A stretch of 64,000 bases of DNA from Alkalihalobacillus sp. BA299 (GCF_017745675.1 NZ_JAFLJM010000003.1:62001-126000), one strand, 5' to 3'; positions 18,909 through 28,202 are shown, counted from the first letter of the stretch. Numbers and translations: made by a program. Notes: generated by a model not told the origin, from the letters alone.

Positions 18909-20342
18909 TTAGATTTGTTGTATAATTTCTTTATCCTGTACTTTATTTATAATACTATTTAAACGAGATAATATTAATAAAATTTCCTCTTCAGAAACCG
19001 TCCTAAAATCCATAATGACTTTATCTTCTTTCAGACGGGTAACTATGACTGGTTCACCGAAACGCAATAAGTCAAAAAGCCTTTGTGTTTGAATCTGGGG
19101 ATGACTAATAACAGCTGTAACTGTCGGAATCTCAACTTCAGGCATTGTTCCACCCCCAATTTGAGATGTATCGTCTCGGGACTGACATATCCAACCTTGA
19201 TTTCTTTTTTCTAATTCAAAAATAAAATTTGCTACTCGTTCTTTAATCCTCATTTTCGGCAGCAAAATATCTCCAATTGTTGGGATACTTTCAACGTTTC
19301 CTTGAATATATGACTTTAATGTAGCTTCCAAAGCTGCAAGAGTCATTTTATCTACTCGTAACACCCGAGCCATCTGATGCCTTTTTAGCTTATCAATTAG
19401 TTCTTTTTTTCCAGCAATAATTCCAGCTTGTGGTCCACCCAATAATTTATCACCACTAAAGGAAACAATGTCTACACCCATTTTTAATACTTTTGATACA
19501 ACTGGTTCATCTCCTATTCCATGTTGAGAAAAATCGTAAAGTGCCCCACTCCCTAAATCCTCATAAACAATTACATGATCGTATGAAGCTGTTAGGTCTA
19601 CTAAATCTTTTGAGGGTACAGATTGAGTAAATCCAATCGTTTTAAAATTACTCGTATGAACTTTCATAAGTAAAGAAGTTTCTTCTCTAATAGCTTGTTC
19701 GTAATCAAATAAATGTGTTTTATTTGTTGTGCCGACTTCTATAAGCTTAGCACCACTTTCTTCCATAATTGAAGAAATTCGAAAAGAACCTCCTATTTCC
19801 ACTAGCTCCCCCCTAGATACAACTACTTCCTTTTCATTGGCCAGTGCACGTAAAATTAAATATACTGCAGCTGCATTATTATTAACAACCATTGCTGATT
19901 CTGCACCAGTAATTTCTTTTAAAGTACTTTCAATAATGTCATGCCTTGAGCCACGAACTCCTTTTTCAATATCATATTCAAGATTAGAATAATTTTTTGC
20001 AGCAAGTACTACTTGCTTTACTGCTTCATCACTCAATTTTGCTCTTCCTAAATTTGTATGCAAAATTGTTCCTGTTGCATTAATTACATGTTTAAATTTA
20101 TATTGATGAAACGTACTACCTTTTGTTTGAATTTTCTTATAGATATAATCAATGAATGCATTTTTTGAAAGACATTCTTTCCATGTTTCATTTAATATCT
20201 CTTTACGGATGATTTCAATTTCTTCTTGAAGCCATTCTGTTATGATAGAACTCGGTATTTTTTGTTCTTCTTGTAAGCTTAAAAATTTACTGTTACTTTG
20301 CAGAGTATGTATTGCAGGTAACTCTTGAAGATATTTTTTCAT
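18909..20342 (-). CDS. selA: L-seryl-tRNA(Sec) selenium transferase
   Basis: A 477-residue PLP enzyme of full SelA length. It has the N-terminal domain (about 1-70), the HTNLGRA loop (HVINATGTILHTNLGRAKLS region at about 85-105), and the PLP lysine near 299 in SFSGDKLLGGPQAG, followed by RVLRVDKMTLAALEATL. SelA converts seryl-tRNA(Sec) to selenocysteinyl-tRNA(Sec) using selenophosphate. No selB, selC or selD is in this window. It lies 131 bp downstream of phnC in the same direction and may be the last gene of the phnDEC unit. Start follows GGAGG. A SelA paralogue with another role cannot be ruled out. Confidence 0.9.
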   Translation of the reverse strand: MKKYLQELPAIHTLQSNSKFLSLQEEQKIPSSIITEWLQEEIEIIRKEILNETWKECLSKNAFIDYIYKKIQTKGSTFHQYKFKHVINATGTILHTNLGRAKLSDEAVKQVVLAAKNYSNLEYDIEKGVRGSRHDIIESTLKEITGAESAMVVNNNAAAVYLILRALANEKEVVVSRGELVEIGGSFRISSIMEESGAKLIEVGTTNKTHLFDYEQAIREETSLLMKVHTSNFKTIGFTQSVPSKDLVDLTASYDHVIVYEDLGSGALYDFSQHGIGDEPVVSKVLKMGVDIVSFSGDKLLGGPQAGIIAGKKELIDKLKRHQMARVLRVDKMTLAALEATLKSYIQGNVESIPTIGDILLPKMRIKERVANFIFELEKRNQGWICQSRDDTSQIGGGTMPEVEIPTVTAVISHPQIQTQRLFDLLRFGEPVIVTRLKEDKVIMDFRTVSEEEILLILSRLNSIINKVQDKEIIQQI

Positions 20343-20473
20343 TATTAGACCTCCATTACCTTCTATCTATAAAGTGAAACTTCATATATCGGGGATTTTC
20401 CTTCATCCCTTAAAAAACGTTGCCACAGGATGTGGTGATTTTATATTTGTATACAATTGTACGGGTTGCTAAA

Positions 20474-21256
20474 TCAGATTACCTTTTTATCTTGAATAGG
20501 AGTATAATGATTTACTATAGATGTATCATAAATTAATGCGTATTTTTCATCTGTAAAGTCTTCAGGTTTTCCATCAAATATTACCCTACCATCTTTTAAT
20601 GCTACAATTCTAGTTGCAAACTTTTTAGCTAACTCTACATCATGTACATTAATTATCGTTAATAGCTGTTGTTCATTATGAATCGTTTGAAGCAGTTCAA
20701 AAATCTTTTTTGACGTACTTGGATCAAGGCTAGCCACTGGCTCATCCCCTAAAAATAATTTGGGCTGTTGTAAAAGTGCTCTTGCAATTGCAACTCTTTG
20801 TTTCTGCCCCCCGCTTAATTCTTCAATTCGGTATTGGCTTTGCTCTATCAACTCTACATTTTCTAATGCTCTTAAAGCTTCTTCTTTTTCTTCTTTGGAG
20901 AAGATCCCAAGGAAGTTTTTAATTGAACTTCGATTACCAAACATTCCTATTAAAACATTTTGGTAAACACTCATTCGAGGGATTAAATTAAAATGTTGAA
21001 AAATCATTCCCATGTCTTTGCGAATATTTCGTAAGTCTTTTTCACGAAGACTACTTATGTTAACCTCTCTCCAAATTACCTTTCCTGAAGTAGGTCGTTG
21101 CAGCCCATTGATACAACGGATTAATGTAGATTTTCCTGCCCCGCTTTTGCCAAGGATACAAACAAATTCTCCCTTTCTAAAAGACAAACTTACATTAGAG
21201 AGCGCTGCTTGCTTTCTTGTTCGATAGCATAAAGACAATTGATCAAGCTCTAACAC
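20474..21256 (-). CDS. phnC: PhnC-type ABC transporter ATP-binding protein
   Basis: A 260-residue ATPase with Walker A GKSGAGKST, signature LSGGQKQRVAIARAL and Walker B LFLGDEPVASLDP. The region MGMIFQHFNLIPRMSV and the LDP-ST motif are typical of phosphonate (PhnC) importers. It is 18 bp from the permease gene in the phnD-phnE-phnC order. The substrate may be a phosphonate, phosphite or another oxyanion; the selA gene downstream makes a selenium compound worth considering (inference). Confidence 0.9.
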   Translation of the reverse strand: MLELDQLSLCYRTRKQAALSNVSLSFRKGEFVCILGKSGAGKSTLIRCINGLQRPTSGKVIWREVNISSLREKDLRNIRKDMGMIFQHFNLIPRMSVYQNVLIGMFGNRSSIKNFLGIFSKEEKEEALRALENVELIEQSQYRIEELSGGQKQRVAIARALLQQPKLFLGDEPVASLDPSTSKKIFELLQTIHNEQQLLTIINVHDVELAKKFATRIVALKDGRVIFDGKPEDFTDEKYALIYDTSIVNHYTPIQDKKVI

Positions 21257-21274
21257 ACCTCACTCCCCCTTAAA

Positions 21275-22036
21275 TTACATTACTTTTTTTCGAATTTTTC
21301 CGCCTATAAAATCGACAACGATTACTAATACCATAATGACTACTATATCTAGTGCAACTGATCTATACTGAAACGTATTAAAATGGTTAAAAAGTTGCTG
21401 ACCAATTCCTCCACCGCCTATAAAGCCTAATATTAAAGATGTACGAATTGCCACTTCAAAACGATAAAAGTATTGAGATAGGATATTGGGCCAGATTTGT
21501 GGCAAAATAGAAAATAATACTGAAATCCATCTAGCTGCTCCAACAGCCTTCATGGCTTCTTGGGGTCCTTTATCTGCAGACTCAATTAGTTCTGAAATTA
21601 ATTTTCCAAGAACTCCTATGTTATGCAATAATATCGCTAATACAGCTGGAAAAGGACCAAGCCCCAAAGCTACGACGAAAATTAATCCAAACACGATTTC
21701 CGGTATTGACCGTAATCCACTAAGAAAGATTCGGTTGACTCCAAAAAGTATAGGACCGCAACTAGTATTACGTGCTGAAACAAAGCTAATTGGGATAGCA
21801 ATTACTAGTGCAAAAAAAGTACCAAGAAAAGCCATAGCGAGTGTGACAAAACTTTCCTTCATTAACTTTGAAAGTATATCCCAATTTATCGGGAAAAATT
21901 GCTCTTTAACAAAGTCTATCGTATTTACAAATGAATAGAATATACCAAACTTAAAATCTACAATGATTAAACTAACCCAAGTAAATAAGAGCAAGATTCC
22001 TACAATAAAAAAATAATGACCTTTTAACCAAACCAT
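21275..22036 (-). CDS. phnE: PhnE-type ABC transporter permease
   Basis: A 253-residue membrane protein with about six helices and the binding-protein-dependent permease motif near its C-terminal half (ELIESADKGPQEAMKAVGAARW, i.e. the EAA loop). FVSARNTS and IPEIVFGLIFV are typical of PhnE. It joins PhnC and PhnD in one importer in the cytoplasmic membrane. The gap to phnD is 14 bp. Confidence 0.9.
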   Translation of the reverse strand: MVWLKGHYFFIVGILLLFTWVSLIIVDFKFGIFYSFVNTIDFVKEQFFPINWDILSKLMKESFVTLAMAFLGTFFALVIAIPISFVSARNTSCGPILFGVNRIFLSGLRSIPEIVFGLIFVVALGLGPFPAVLAILLHNIGVLGKLISELIESADKGPQEAMKAVGAARWISVLFSILPQIWPNILSQYFYRFEVAIRTSLILGFIGGGGIGQQLFNHFNTFQYRSVALDIVVIMVLVIVVDFIGGKIRKKVM

Positions 22037-22050
22037 CTTCGTTAACTCCC

Positions 22051-22938
22051 CTAGTCTAGATCATCGTCTAAACGTCCATCGATAATAGCGGCTTCACGTA
22101 ACGAAGCATAATCTTCATTACTTGCCGTAGTAAAGCCCGAAGCACCAAATGGACTTAAAATCTCCTCATCTGTGATTCCCATAAATATATCTTGTAACTG
22201 TACAATAGTTTCAGCACCTGTCTCTGGACTTACAGCCCATGGGTACTGAAATAGCTTTTCTGACTTCCAAATCACTTTGATCTTCTCACCATTTAACTTT
22301 CCACTTTTAACTAAGGAATAGAAAATTGCACTATCTATAGCACCTGCATCTACATATTTGTTCAATACCGATTGCCCAGTAACATCATGGGAACCGGTAA
22401 ATGTTATCGAATTAAACTTATGATTATCTTCTGAAGTGTAGACACCACGATTTTTTAACTCAACACTTGGAATTAAAGATCCTGAAGTAGATGATAAACT
22501 TCCAAAAGCAAAATCTACATTGTCATGATCTTCTAGTAATTCGTCTAAAGTCTCCCATTTTGAATCAACATGAGTAATAATATATGAGTAATAATACGGT
22601 TCTCCGTCTACTAATTGAGTAATTATTGCTTCTGCACCACTCCTCTCATGAGCAATAACATAAGTTAAAGGCCCGAAGAATGCCATATCAATATGGCTGT
22701 AATTTAAGGCTTCAACTACTGCGTTGTAAGCTGGATAATGTGTAATTTCAACTTTGCGGTTTAATTCTTTACTCAAAAGTGCCTGTAATTTATCAATAGC
22801 TGTTTGCATTTCTCCTTCTGTTTGGGAAGGGATTAATCCAATGGTAAAAACTTCATTTTCTTTTAAAGTTTGTTCTTGATTACAGCCAGCTGTTACAAAC
22901 CATAAAACGACTATTAGTAAACGAAACGTTATTTTCAT
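22051..22938 (-). CDS. phnD: PhnD-type phosphate/phosphonate-binding lipoprotein
   Basis: A lipoprotein signal peptide with lipobox VTAGC is followed by a PhnD-like binding fold: FTIGLIPSQTEGEM, HIDMAFFGPLTYVIAHERSG and FGSLSSTSGSLIPSVEL. The AFGS...SG(SL)IP segment is the usual ligand loop for phosphonate-like anions. It is the first gene of the transporter unit and is divergent from a LysR regulator. 295 residues, normal length. Confidence 0.9.
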   Translation of the reverse strand: MKITFRLLIVVLWFVTAGCNQEQTLKENEVFTIGLIPSQTEGEMQTAIDKLQALLSKELNRKVEITHYPAYNAVVEALNYSHIDMAFFGPLTYVIAHERSGAEAIITQLVDGEPYYYSYIITHVDSKWETLDELLEDHDNVDFAFGSLSSTSGSLIPSVELKNRGVYTSEDNHKFNSITFTGSHDVTGQSVLNKYVDAGAIDSAIFYSLVKSGKLNGEKIKVIWKSEKLFQYPWAVSPETGAETIVQLQDIFMGITDEEILSPFGASGFTTASNEDYASLREAAIIDGRLDDDLD

Positions 22939-22981
22939 TTCTTTACCTCCCTTTATTTTTAATTACTTAAAGTAATTATTG

Positions 22982-23028
22982 TAATTATGATTAGTTATTT
23001 AAACACTATCATATAATAATCATGATTA
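22982..23028. promoter_or_regulatory. pair of related candidate operators between phnD and lysR
   Basis: TAATCATGATTA at 23017-23028 is a perfect 12-bp palindrome with the same core as the sites at 13717 and 13853. TAATTATGATTA at 22982-22993 differs from it at one base. Both lie in the divergent phnD/lysR promoter region. They are even-length palindromes, so they are not the T-N11-A box of LysR proteins. Confidence 0.55.
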
Positions 23029-23130
23029 CAACGTAATTTCTGAATATTTATAATAAATATTCTTTTTATTGGTCTTATAGAGACGGTGTGATACTATTAA
23101 AAATAGAAAATTTCTACGAGGGGGTATAAA

Positions 23131-23991
23131 ATGAACTTAAAAAGACTAAAAACCTTTATGCTAGTTATTGAACATAAAAATTTTTCTACAGTAGCAGAAA
23201 TATTAAATATAAGTCAGCCCGGGGTTAGTAAACAAATCAAAACATTAGAAAAAGAGTTAGGAACATCTCTATTACACAGAGATTCTCTTATTCCTACTGA
23301 AGCAGGACGAATAGTATGCAAACGAGGAAAAAGCTTATTATGCTCTTGGAAGCAATTAGAAGAAGAGTGTCAAGCTTTTCAAACCAGTTTGACTGGCCTT
23401 GTCAAAATTGGTGCTAGTTCAATCCCAAGTACCTATATTTTACCCCCCATACTAAGAAATTACTTAAACGCCTATCCTCAACTAGAAATAAGCCTGTCAG
23501 TTCATGAGTCAGATGAAGTTTTAGAGCTAATCCAAACTGAAAAATTAGATTTAGGCTTTGTTGGCTGTCAACCGCAGTCAACAGAATTAATGAGTTATTT
23601 AATTGCAGAGGATAAACTATTACTAATTGGTCCCAATGACAGTGAAAAGGTTGATAGCTATGAAGACATTAAAGACTTGCCATTTATTTTTAGGAGCGGT
23701 CGCTCAGGTACATGGAAGGCAGCAAAGAAAGGTCTTTTACAATGGGGGGGAGCGATAGAAGAGCTAAATTGTATAGCGACTGTTCATAGTACAGAGTCTG
23801 TAATAACAATGGTTGAATCAGGGTTAGGATACTCCATTGTTTCCGACATGGCAGCCAGCTTAGCGACTAAATACAATCGCATTAAAATACTTGCAGAACT
23901 CCCTGTAGACAGAAAATTTTATTGTGTATACTCTACCTATAAACAACAACAACCTGGTATAAAAGCTTTCATTGATTTACTGCGGGTCTAG
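23131..23991 (+). CDS. LysR family transcriptional regulator
   Basis: A 286-residue regulator with an N-terminal winged helix-turn-helix (MNLKRLKTFMLVIEHKNF, then VAEILNISQPGVSKQIKTLE) and a LysR substrate domain (about 90-286). It is divergent from phnD by 192 bp and so is likely to control the phnDEC-selA unit. Its ligand domain has sequence of the CysB/CysL type (SSIPSTYILPPILRNYLNAYP), a group that often reads sulfur or related metabolites; this is suggestive only. Start after GAGGGGG. Confidence 0.92.
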   Translation: MNLKRLKTFMLVIEHKNFSTVAEILNISQPGVSKQIKTLEKELGTSLLHRDSLIPTEAGRIVCKRGKSLLCSWKQLEEECQAFQTSLTGLVKIGASSIPSTYILPPILRNYLNAYPQLEISLSVHESDEVLELIQTEKLDLGFVGCQPQSTELMSYLIAEDKLLLIGPNDSEKVDSYEDIKDLPFIFRSGRSGTWKAAKKGLLQWGGAIEELNCIATVHSTESVITMVESGLGYSIVSDMAASLATKYNRIKILAELPVDRKFYCVYSTYKQQQPGIKAFIDLLRV

Positions 23992-24052
23992 ATTATAAAT
24001 AAAATTCACCTTATCCGTTGGACAAAAAAAGCTAAATCTAAACAATCTTAAT

Positions 24053-24088
24053 ATAACCCAACTACAAATAATAGTTGGGTTATTATTA
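24053..24088. terminator. hairpin terminator between lysR and the FAH gene
   Basis: AACCCAACT and AGTTGGGTT form the stem, followed by ATTATT on + and an A/T-rich flank on the other side. It can serve both convergent genes. Confidence 0.7.
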
Positions 24089-24142
24089 AGGTAGAATTTT
24101 ACCGATTAAACAAAAATGTAACAAACAATCTTTTTTTTATCC

Positions 24143-25048
24143 TCATTCAATCGTATTCGTTAATTTACCTAACTCTTTCACACTTATTTCAATCCGGTCT
24201 CCAGATTTTAAATACTTAGGTGGATTGAAACCACTTCCTACACCTGAAGGAGTTCCAGTTGCAATAATGTCCCCAGGTTCTAACGTCATTCCTTGGGAAA
24301 TAACAGAAATTATTGTCGGAATCGAGAAGATTAATTGATCTGTACTGCCCTTTTGCCTTAACTCCCCATTCACTCTCGTTTCAATTTCTAGTTCTTTAGC
24401 ATTTATTAGGCTTGAATGCGTAATCCATGGTCCCATTGGGCATGTCGCATCTAAACTTTTCCCTAAAAAGAATTGATTATGTCTTTTTTGAAGATTTCGC
24501 GCTGTAATATCATTAAGAATGGTGTATCCAAATATGTAATCAAGTGCTTCTTCTTCCTTAATAGCTTTCCCTTTTTTCCCGATTACAATCGCTATCTCCC
24601 CTTCATAATCTAACTCATTTGTTAATTCAGCATGATTTAATACTACCTCTTCGGTTCCGATGACGGTAGTTGGAGCTTTTGTAAACATTAATAAATGCTT
24701 AGGAATATCCTCTACACTTCCCATTTCAATTGCATGTGATGCATAGTTTTTTCCGACACAAAAAATATTTTTCCTTGGTCTGGGAATTGGAGCTAATAAC
24801 TTCAATTCAGGATTTGATAAATCATATGAGTATTCAGCCAACCTTTTTTCTCCTGCCCATTTGATACTTTCTGTAACTTCATGAATGAAGGGCTCTCCTA
24901 ATTCAATTGCTTCTATTAGAGAATCTGGTATTTTGATTTCCATGTCTCGATCGCTTTGAATTTTTTGAAGGTCAATAATTTTCGTTTGATCATGATTTAA
25001 GACTCCAATTCTTTGCCATCCATTAAGCATAAATGTAACAAACCTCAT
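24143..25048 (-). CDS. fumarylacetoacetate hydrolase family protein
   Basis: A 301-residue FAH-fold protein: an N-terminal cap (MRFVTFMLNGWQRIGVL), then the conserved catalytic core with NIFCVGKNYASHAIEMG, ELDYEGEIAIVIGKKG, YIFGYTILNDITARNLQ and TGTPSGVG. The acidic metal ligands (E...E...D) are present. Members hydrolyse or decarboxylate acylpyruvates or 2-oxo-4-ene diacids in aromatic and carboxylate breakdown. The exact substrate is unknown. It stands alone between terminators. Confidence 0.9.
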   Translation of the reverse strand: MRFVTFMLNGWQRIGVLNHDQTKIIDLQKIQSDRDMEIKIPDSLIEAIELGEPFIHEVTESIKWAGEKRLAEYSYDLSNPELKLLAPIPRPRKNIFCVGKNYASHAIEMGSVEDIPKHLLMFTKAPTTVIGTEEVVLNHAELTNELDYEGEIAIVIGKKGKAIKEEEALDYIFGYTILNDITARNLQKRHNQFFLGKSLDATCPMGPWITHSSLINAKELEIETRVNGELRQKGSTDQLIFSIPTIISVISQGMTLEPGDIIATGTPSGVGSGFNPPKYLKSGDRIEISVKELGKLTNTIE

Positions 25049-25088
25049 AACCTACACCTACCCTTTTATTATTTATACTACTATTTAA

Positions 25089-25123
25089 AAAAGAGGAGCT
25101 AATCATCCATAAGTGTGCTCCTC
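25089..25123 (-). terminator. intrinsic terminator of the TrpXYZ-type ABC operon
   Basis: On the minus strand GAGGAGC and GCTCCTC form a stem followed by TTTTTT, about 70 bp past the ATPase stop codon. Confidence 0.8.
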
Positions 25124-25190
25124 CTCCAAAATATTATATTTGATAAATGACTACGATCGCTGAATTTGACACTGGCCAACCTACGACTTT

Positions 25191-25991
25191 CTATCCAAGA
25201 ACAGCTTTATCACTTGCCAATTGTTCACCACGAATACGTTGAAACTCGTTTAGCAGCTTTTCAATCGTTAAATTCTGCTTTTCTGTTCCTTTTACATCAA
25301 AAATAATTTGACCTTTATCCATCATAATTAATCGATTTCCTAAGTCTAACGCCTGCTGCATATTATGTGTAACCATTAATGTCGTTAAGTTAAAATTTTG
25401 AACGATCTCTCCAGTAAGGCGTGTTATTAGTTCAGCTCTTGCTGGGTCAAGTGCCGCAGTATGTTCATCTAATAATAGAATTTTTGGTTCAGTAAAAGTA
25501 GCCATCAGTAACGATAATGCTTGCCGTTCTCCTCCCGACAGCAAGCCAACTTTCGCGGTTAATCGATCCTCTAAACCTAAATTTAGCGATGCTAAATACT
25601 CCCGGAACAGCTCACGTCGCTTTTTTGTTACTCCAAAGCTTAGTGTTCTTTTTTTATTTCGCGAATACGCCATCGCTAAATTTTCTTCTATGGTCATCGT
25701 TGGAGCAGTTCCTGCCATTGGATCTTGAAAGACTCGACCGATGTACGTAGATCGTTTGTATTCTGGTAAATACGTGACATGTTTACCATCTATAACGACA
25801 TCACCAACGTCAGGAGATAATGTTCCAGAGATCGTATTCATTAATGTTGATTTTCCAGCTCCATTACTTCCGATGACGGTAATAAAATCTCCAGAACTCA
25901 ATGATAAATTAATATTTTGTAATGCCTTTTTCTCATCAAGCGTTCCCTCATTAAAGGTAATGCTAATGTTATTAAGATGCAACATTTCCAT
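25191..25991 (-). CDS. ABC transporter ATP-binding protein (TrpXYZ type)
   Basis: A 266-residue ATPase: Walker A GSNGAGKST, signature LSGGERQALSLLMA, Walker B ILLLDEHTAALDP. The sequence family accompanies ABC_sub_bind (DUF534-like) binding proteins and a single LivH-like permease, and some members import tryptophan or tyrosine. It overlaps the permease gene by 20 bp, so the two are co-translated. Confidence 0.88.
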   Translation of the reverse strand: MEMLHLNNISITFNEGTLDEKKALQNINLSLSSGDFITVIGSNGAGKSTLMNTISGTLSPDVGDVVIDGKHVTYLPEYKRSTYIGRVFQDPMAGTAPTMTIEENLAMAYSRNKKRTLSFGVTKKRRELFREYLASLNLGLEDRLTAKVGLLSGGERQALSLLMATFTEPKILLLDEHTAALDPARAELITRLTGEIVQNFNLTTLMVTHNMQQALDLGNRLIMMDKGQIIFDVKGTEKQNLTIEKLLNEFQRIRGEQLASDKAVLG

Positions 25992-26967
25992 TTCCTCCTA
26001 GTTGCGAGAGCTGTGCCCGCTTCTTTATGCGGCGCCGTTTTTCTTTACGAGCAGCTAATATTTTCGGTGTTACAAGTGCTGCAACGACGATTACAGCTGT
26101 AATTAACTTCATGTCCCCGGTTTCTAAAAATTCAACTCTTAGTGCCAAAGTCAGAACGATTCGATAGATGATCGCTCCACCGATAACGGCTAATGTTGTT
26201 CGTGCAATCGTTTTAGTTCCAAAAAGCGCCTCACCAATAATAACCGAAGCAAGTCCGATAATAATCATTCCTATACCCATACCAACATCAGCAAAGCCGC
26301 CATATTGAGCAATAAGAGAGCCAGATAATGCAACCAGACCATTTGATAACCCTAAGCCTAAAATAATTAAGTAGTCAGTGTTCGCTGAAAAGCTACGGAT
26401 CATTCGTTTGTTGTCTCCTGTTGCTCTAAGCGCTAAACCAACTTCTGTTTTTAAAAATAAATCAAGTAAAACTTTAATAACTAAAGTAACGATTAAGGCA
26501 AAAAACACAACTGCCCATGTACGCGGAAGCTGTGGTACACCTAAAAATGATATAATTCCATTAAAAAATTGATCAAAGCCAAGATTTTGCCATAATCCTG
26601 TTAGTTGTTTAATAAGTGTTGTCTCATTTAATAACGGTAAATTAGGGCGACCCATAATTCTTAAATTAATCGAATAAAGAGCTATCATCATTAAAATACC
26701 GGACAACAATGGATTAATCTTACCTTTCGTATGAAGAATCCCTGTGACACAACCAGCAATAAATCCAGCCAAAACAGCAACGATTGTAGCAACGATCGGT
26801 GAGTACCCATTAATAATCATCATTGCAGCAACTGCTGCTCCTGTCACAAAGCTCCCATCTACAGTTAAGTCTGGAAAATCAAGAATACGAAAGGTGAGGT
26901 AGACCCCTAGTGCCATGAGTGCATAAATAATTCCAGATTCAATTGAGCCAAATATTGAGATAAACAT
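25972..26967 (-). CDS. ABC transporter permease (TrpXYZ type)
   Basis: A 331-residue hydrophobic protein with about nine helices, similar to branched-chain-type permeases (GIIYALMALGVYLTFRILDF, LALRATGDNKRMIRSF). The C-terminus is strongly basic (RKEKRRRIKKRAQ). It lies between the binding protein (141 bp upstream) and the ATPase (overlapping). Confidence 0.9.
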   Translation of the reverse strand: MFISIFGSIESGIIYALMALGVYLTFRILDFPDLTVDGSFVTGAAVAAMMIINGYSPIVATIVAVLAGFIAGCVTGILHTKGKINPLLSGILMMIALYSINLRIMGRPNLPLLNETTLIKQLTGLWQNLGFDQFFNGIISFLGVPQLPRTWAVVFFALIVTLVIKVLLDLFLKTEVGLALRATGDNKRMIRSFSANTDYLIILGLGLSNGLVALSGSLIAQYGGFADVGMGIGMIIIGLASVIIGEALFGTKTIARTTLAVIGGAIIYRIVLTLALRVEFLETGDMKLITAVIVVAALVTPKILAARKEKRRRIKKRAQLSQLGGNGNVAS

Positions 26968-27019
26968 GATGACCTCTTCCTTCCTAAACTAAAAATACTA
27001 AAATTAATAATGGCAATAT

Positions 27020-27086
27020 GGCTGACTCTAATATAGTATCCAGTACCTTAAAAACGCTATCTATCCTACATACGCGTGAGTCAGCC
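27020..27086 (-). promoter_or_regulatory. long-loop hairpin between binding protein and permease genes
   Basis: GGCTGACTC (27020-27028) and GAGTCAGCC (27078-27086) form a perfect 9-bp stem around a 49-base loop. Such hairpins after a binding-protein gene often protect its mRNA and lower read-through; no T-run follows. Confidence 0.5.
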
Positions 27087-27108
27087 CTACCACTCTTATT
27101 CTATTACA

Positions 27109-28125
27109 TTATTCGATTACTTCAGCAATCGTACCCCACTCATCGTTCCACTCTACACCTTGCTCTTCTGCTGCTTTCTTGTTAATTAATAGAGTAAGCT
27201 CAGGTGGAATTTCCACATTAATTTCAGATGGTGCTTTTTCACCTTTTAAAATTTGTACTGCCATTTCACCAGCACGATAACCAATGGAGAAGAAATCTAC
27301 ACCGTATGTTGCAAATCCACCGCCTTCTAGTGATTCTGGGTCACCAACGATTAATGGAATATTATTATCATTTGCAACTCCTACTAAAGCTCCTAGACCT
27401 TGTACAACTGTATTATCTGTCGTCATTAGGAACACATCAACGCGATCGGCTAAAGAGCGAGCCGCCTCAGCTACTACAGCTGAAGAATCTACGCTCCGTT
27501 CAACAAGCGTAAGGCTAGTTCCTTTCATGGCCGCTTTGACTGCTTCTAATTGAGAAATTGAGTTTTGTTCCCCTGAATCGATGATAATCCCTACTCTTGC
27601 ACCTTCAAAGTTTTCTTCAATAAACTCTACTGTTTTTTGTGTAAATTCAGGGTGTAGATCAATGACACCAGTGATGTTCTCGCCAGGCTCATCTAATGCT
27701 GTAACTAGCCCTGCTGATACTGGATCTGAAACTGAAGCAAAGACGATTGGTATCTCATTTGTAGCATTTAAAGCACCTAACGTACTTACTGTTGAATTTG
27801 TAAAGATTAAGTCGACATTATCAGCGACAAAGTTATTGGCGATCGTATGAACATTGTTTTGGTCACCTTGCGCACTTTGGAAATCATATGTAACGGATAA
27901 ACCAGCATCTTCAATCGCTTTTTGGAATCCTTCATAGGCAGCATCAAGCGATGGATGCTCTACAATTTGCGTAGCCCCAATTTTAAACGTAACTTCTTCT
28001 GCAGGCGCTTCCTCACTACTTTGATTTTCTTCTGGTTCAGCAGGTGTACTACTATCCTGGCCACAAGCAGTAAGTGCTATTAAACCTACAGCTGCTGTCC
28101 CAACTAATTTCATCCATTTCTTCAT
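27109..28125 (-). CDS. ABC transporter substrate-binding lipoprotein (ABC_sub_bind family)
   Basis: A 338-residue lipoprotein with lipobox LTACG and an acidic Glu/Ser/Pro-rich linker, then a type I binding fold: FKIGATQIVEHPSLDAAYEG, IFTNSTVSTLGALNATNEIPIVFASVSDPVSAGLV, and YGVDFFSIGYRAGEMAVQILKG. This is the family of TrpX-like binding proteins. It is the first gene of a three-gene operon. No T-box leader was found upstream that would prove an aromatic amino acid ligand. Confidence 0.92.
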   Translation of the reverse strand: MKKWMKLVGTAAVGLIALTACGQDSSTPAEPEENQSSEEAPAEEVTFKIGATQIVEHPSLDAAYEGFQKAIEDAGLSVTYDFQSAQGDQNNVHTIANNFVADNVDLIFTNSTVSTLGALNATNEIPIVFASVSDPVSAGLVTALDEPGENITGVIDLHPEFTQKTVEFIEENFEGARVGIIIDSGEQNSISQLEAVKAAMKGTSLTLVERSVDSSAVVAEAARSLADRVDVFLMTTDNTVVQGLGALVGVANDNNIPLIVGDPESLEGGGFATYGVDFFSIGYRAGEMAVQILKGEKAPSEINVEIPPELTLLINKKAAEEQGVEWNDEWGTIAEVIE

Positions 28126-28172
28126 TTCATTATCCCCCTATAGTTTTTATAATTTTCTAATAGTTAAGTATT

Positions 28173-28202
28173 ATCATAGTACAACTAGCCACTTATTGTA
28201 AA
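28173..28202 (-). promoter_or_regulatory. candidate SigA promoter of the ABC operon
   Basis: On the minus strand TTTACA and TATGAT are separated by 18 bp, about 50 bp upstream of the binding-protein start. Confidence 0.5.

Noticed and set aside
20343..20473. selC (tRNA-Sec) or SECIS element between phnC and selA
   Set aside because: No tRNA-like cloverleaf or CCA-ended 90-base structure could be built from the 131-bp gap, and no in-frame UGA interruption of a neighbour was seen.
22982..23028. Palindromes as the LysR binding box
   Set aside because: LysR boxes follow T-N11-A (odd symmetry); these are even palindromes and also occur at the citrate synthase promoter, far from the LysR gene.
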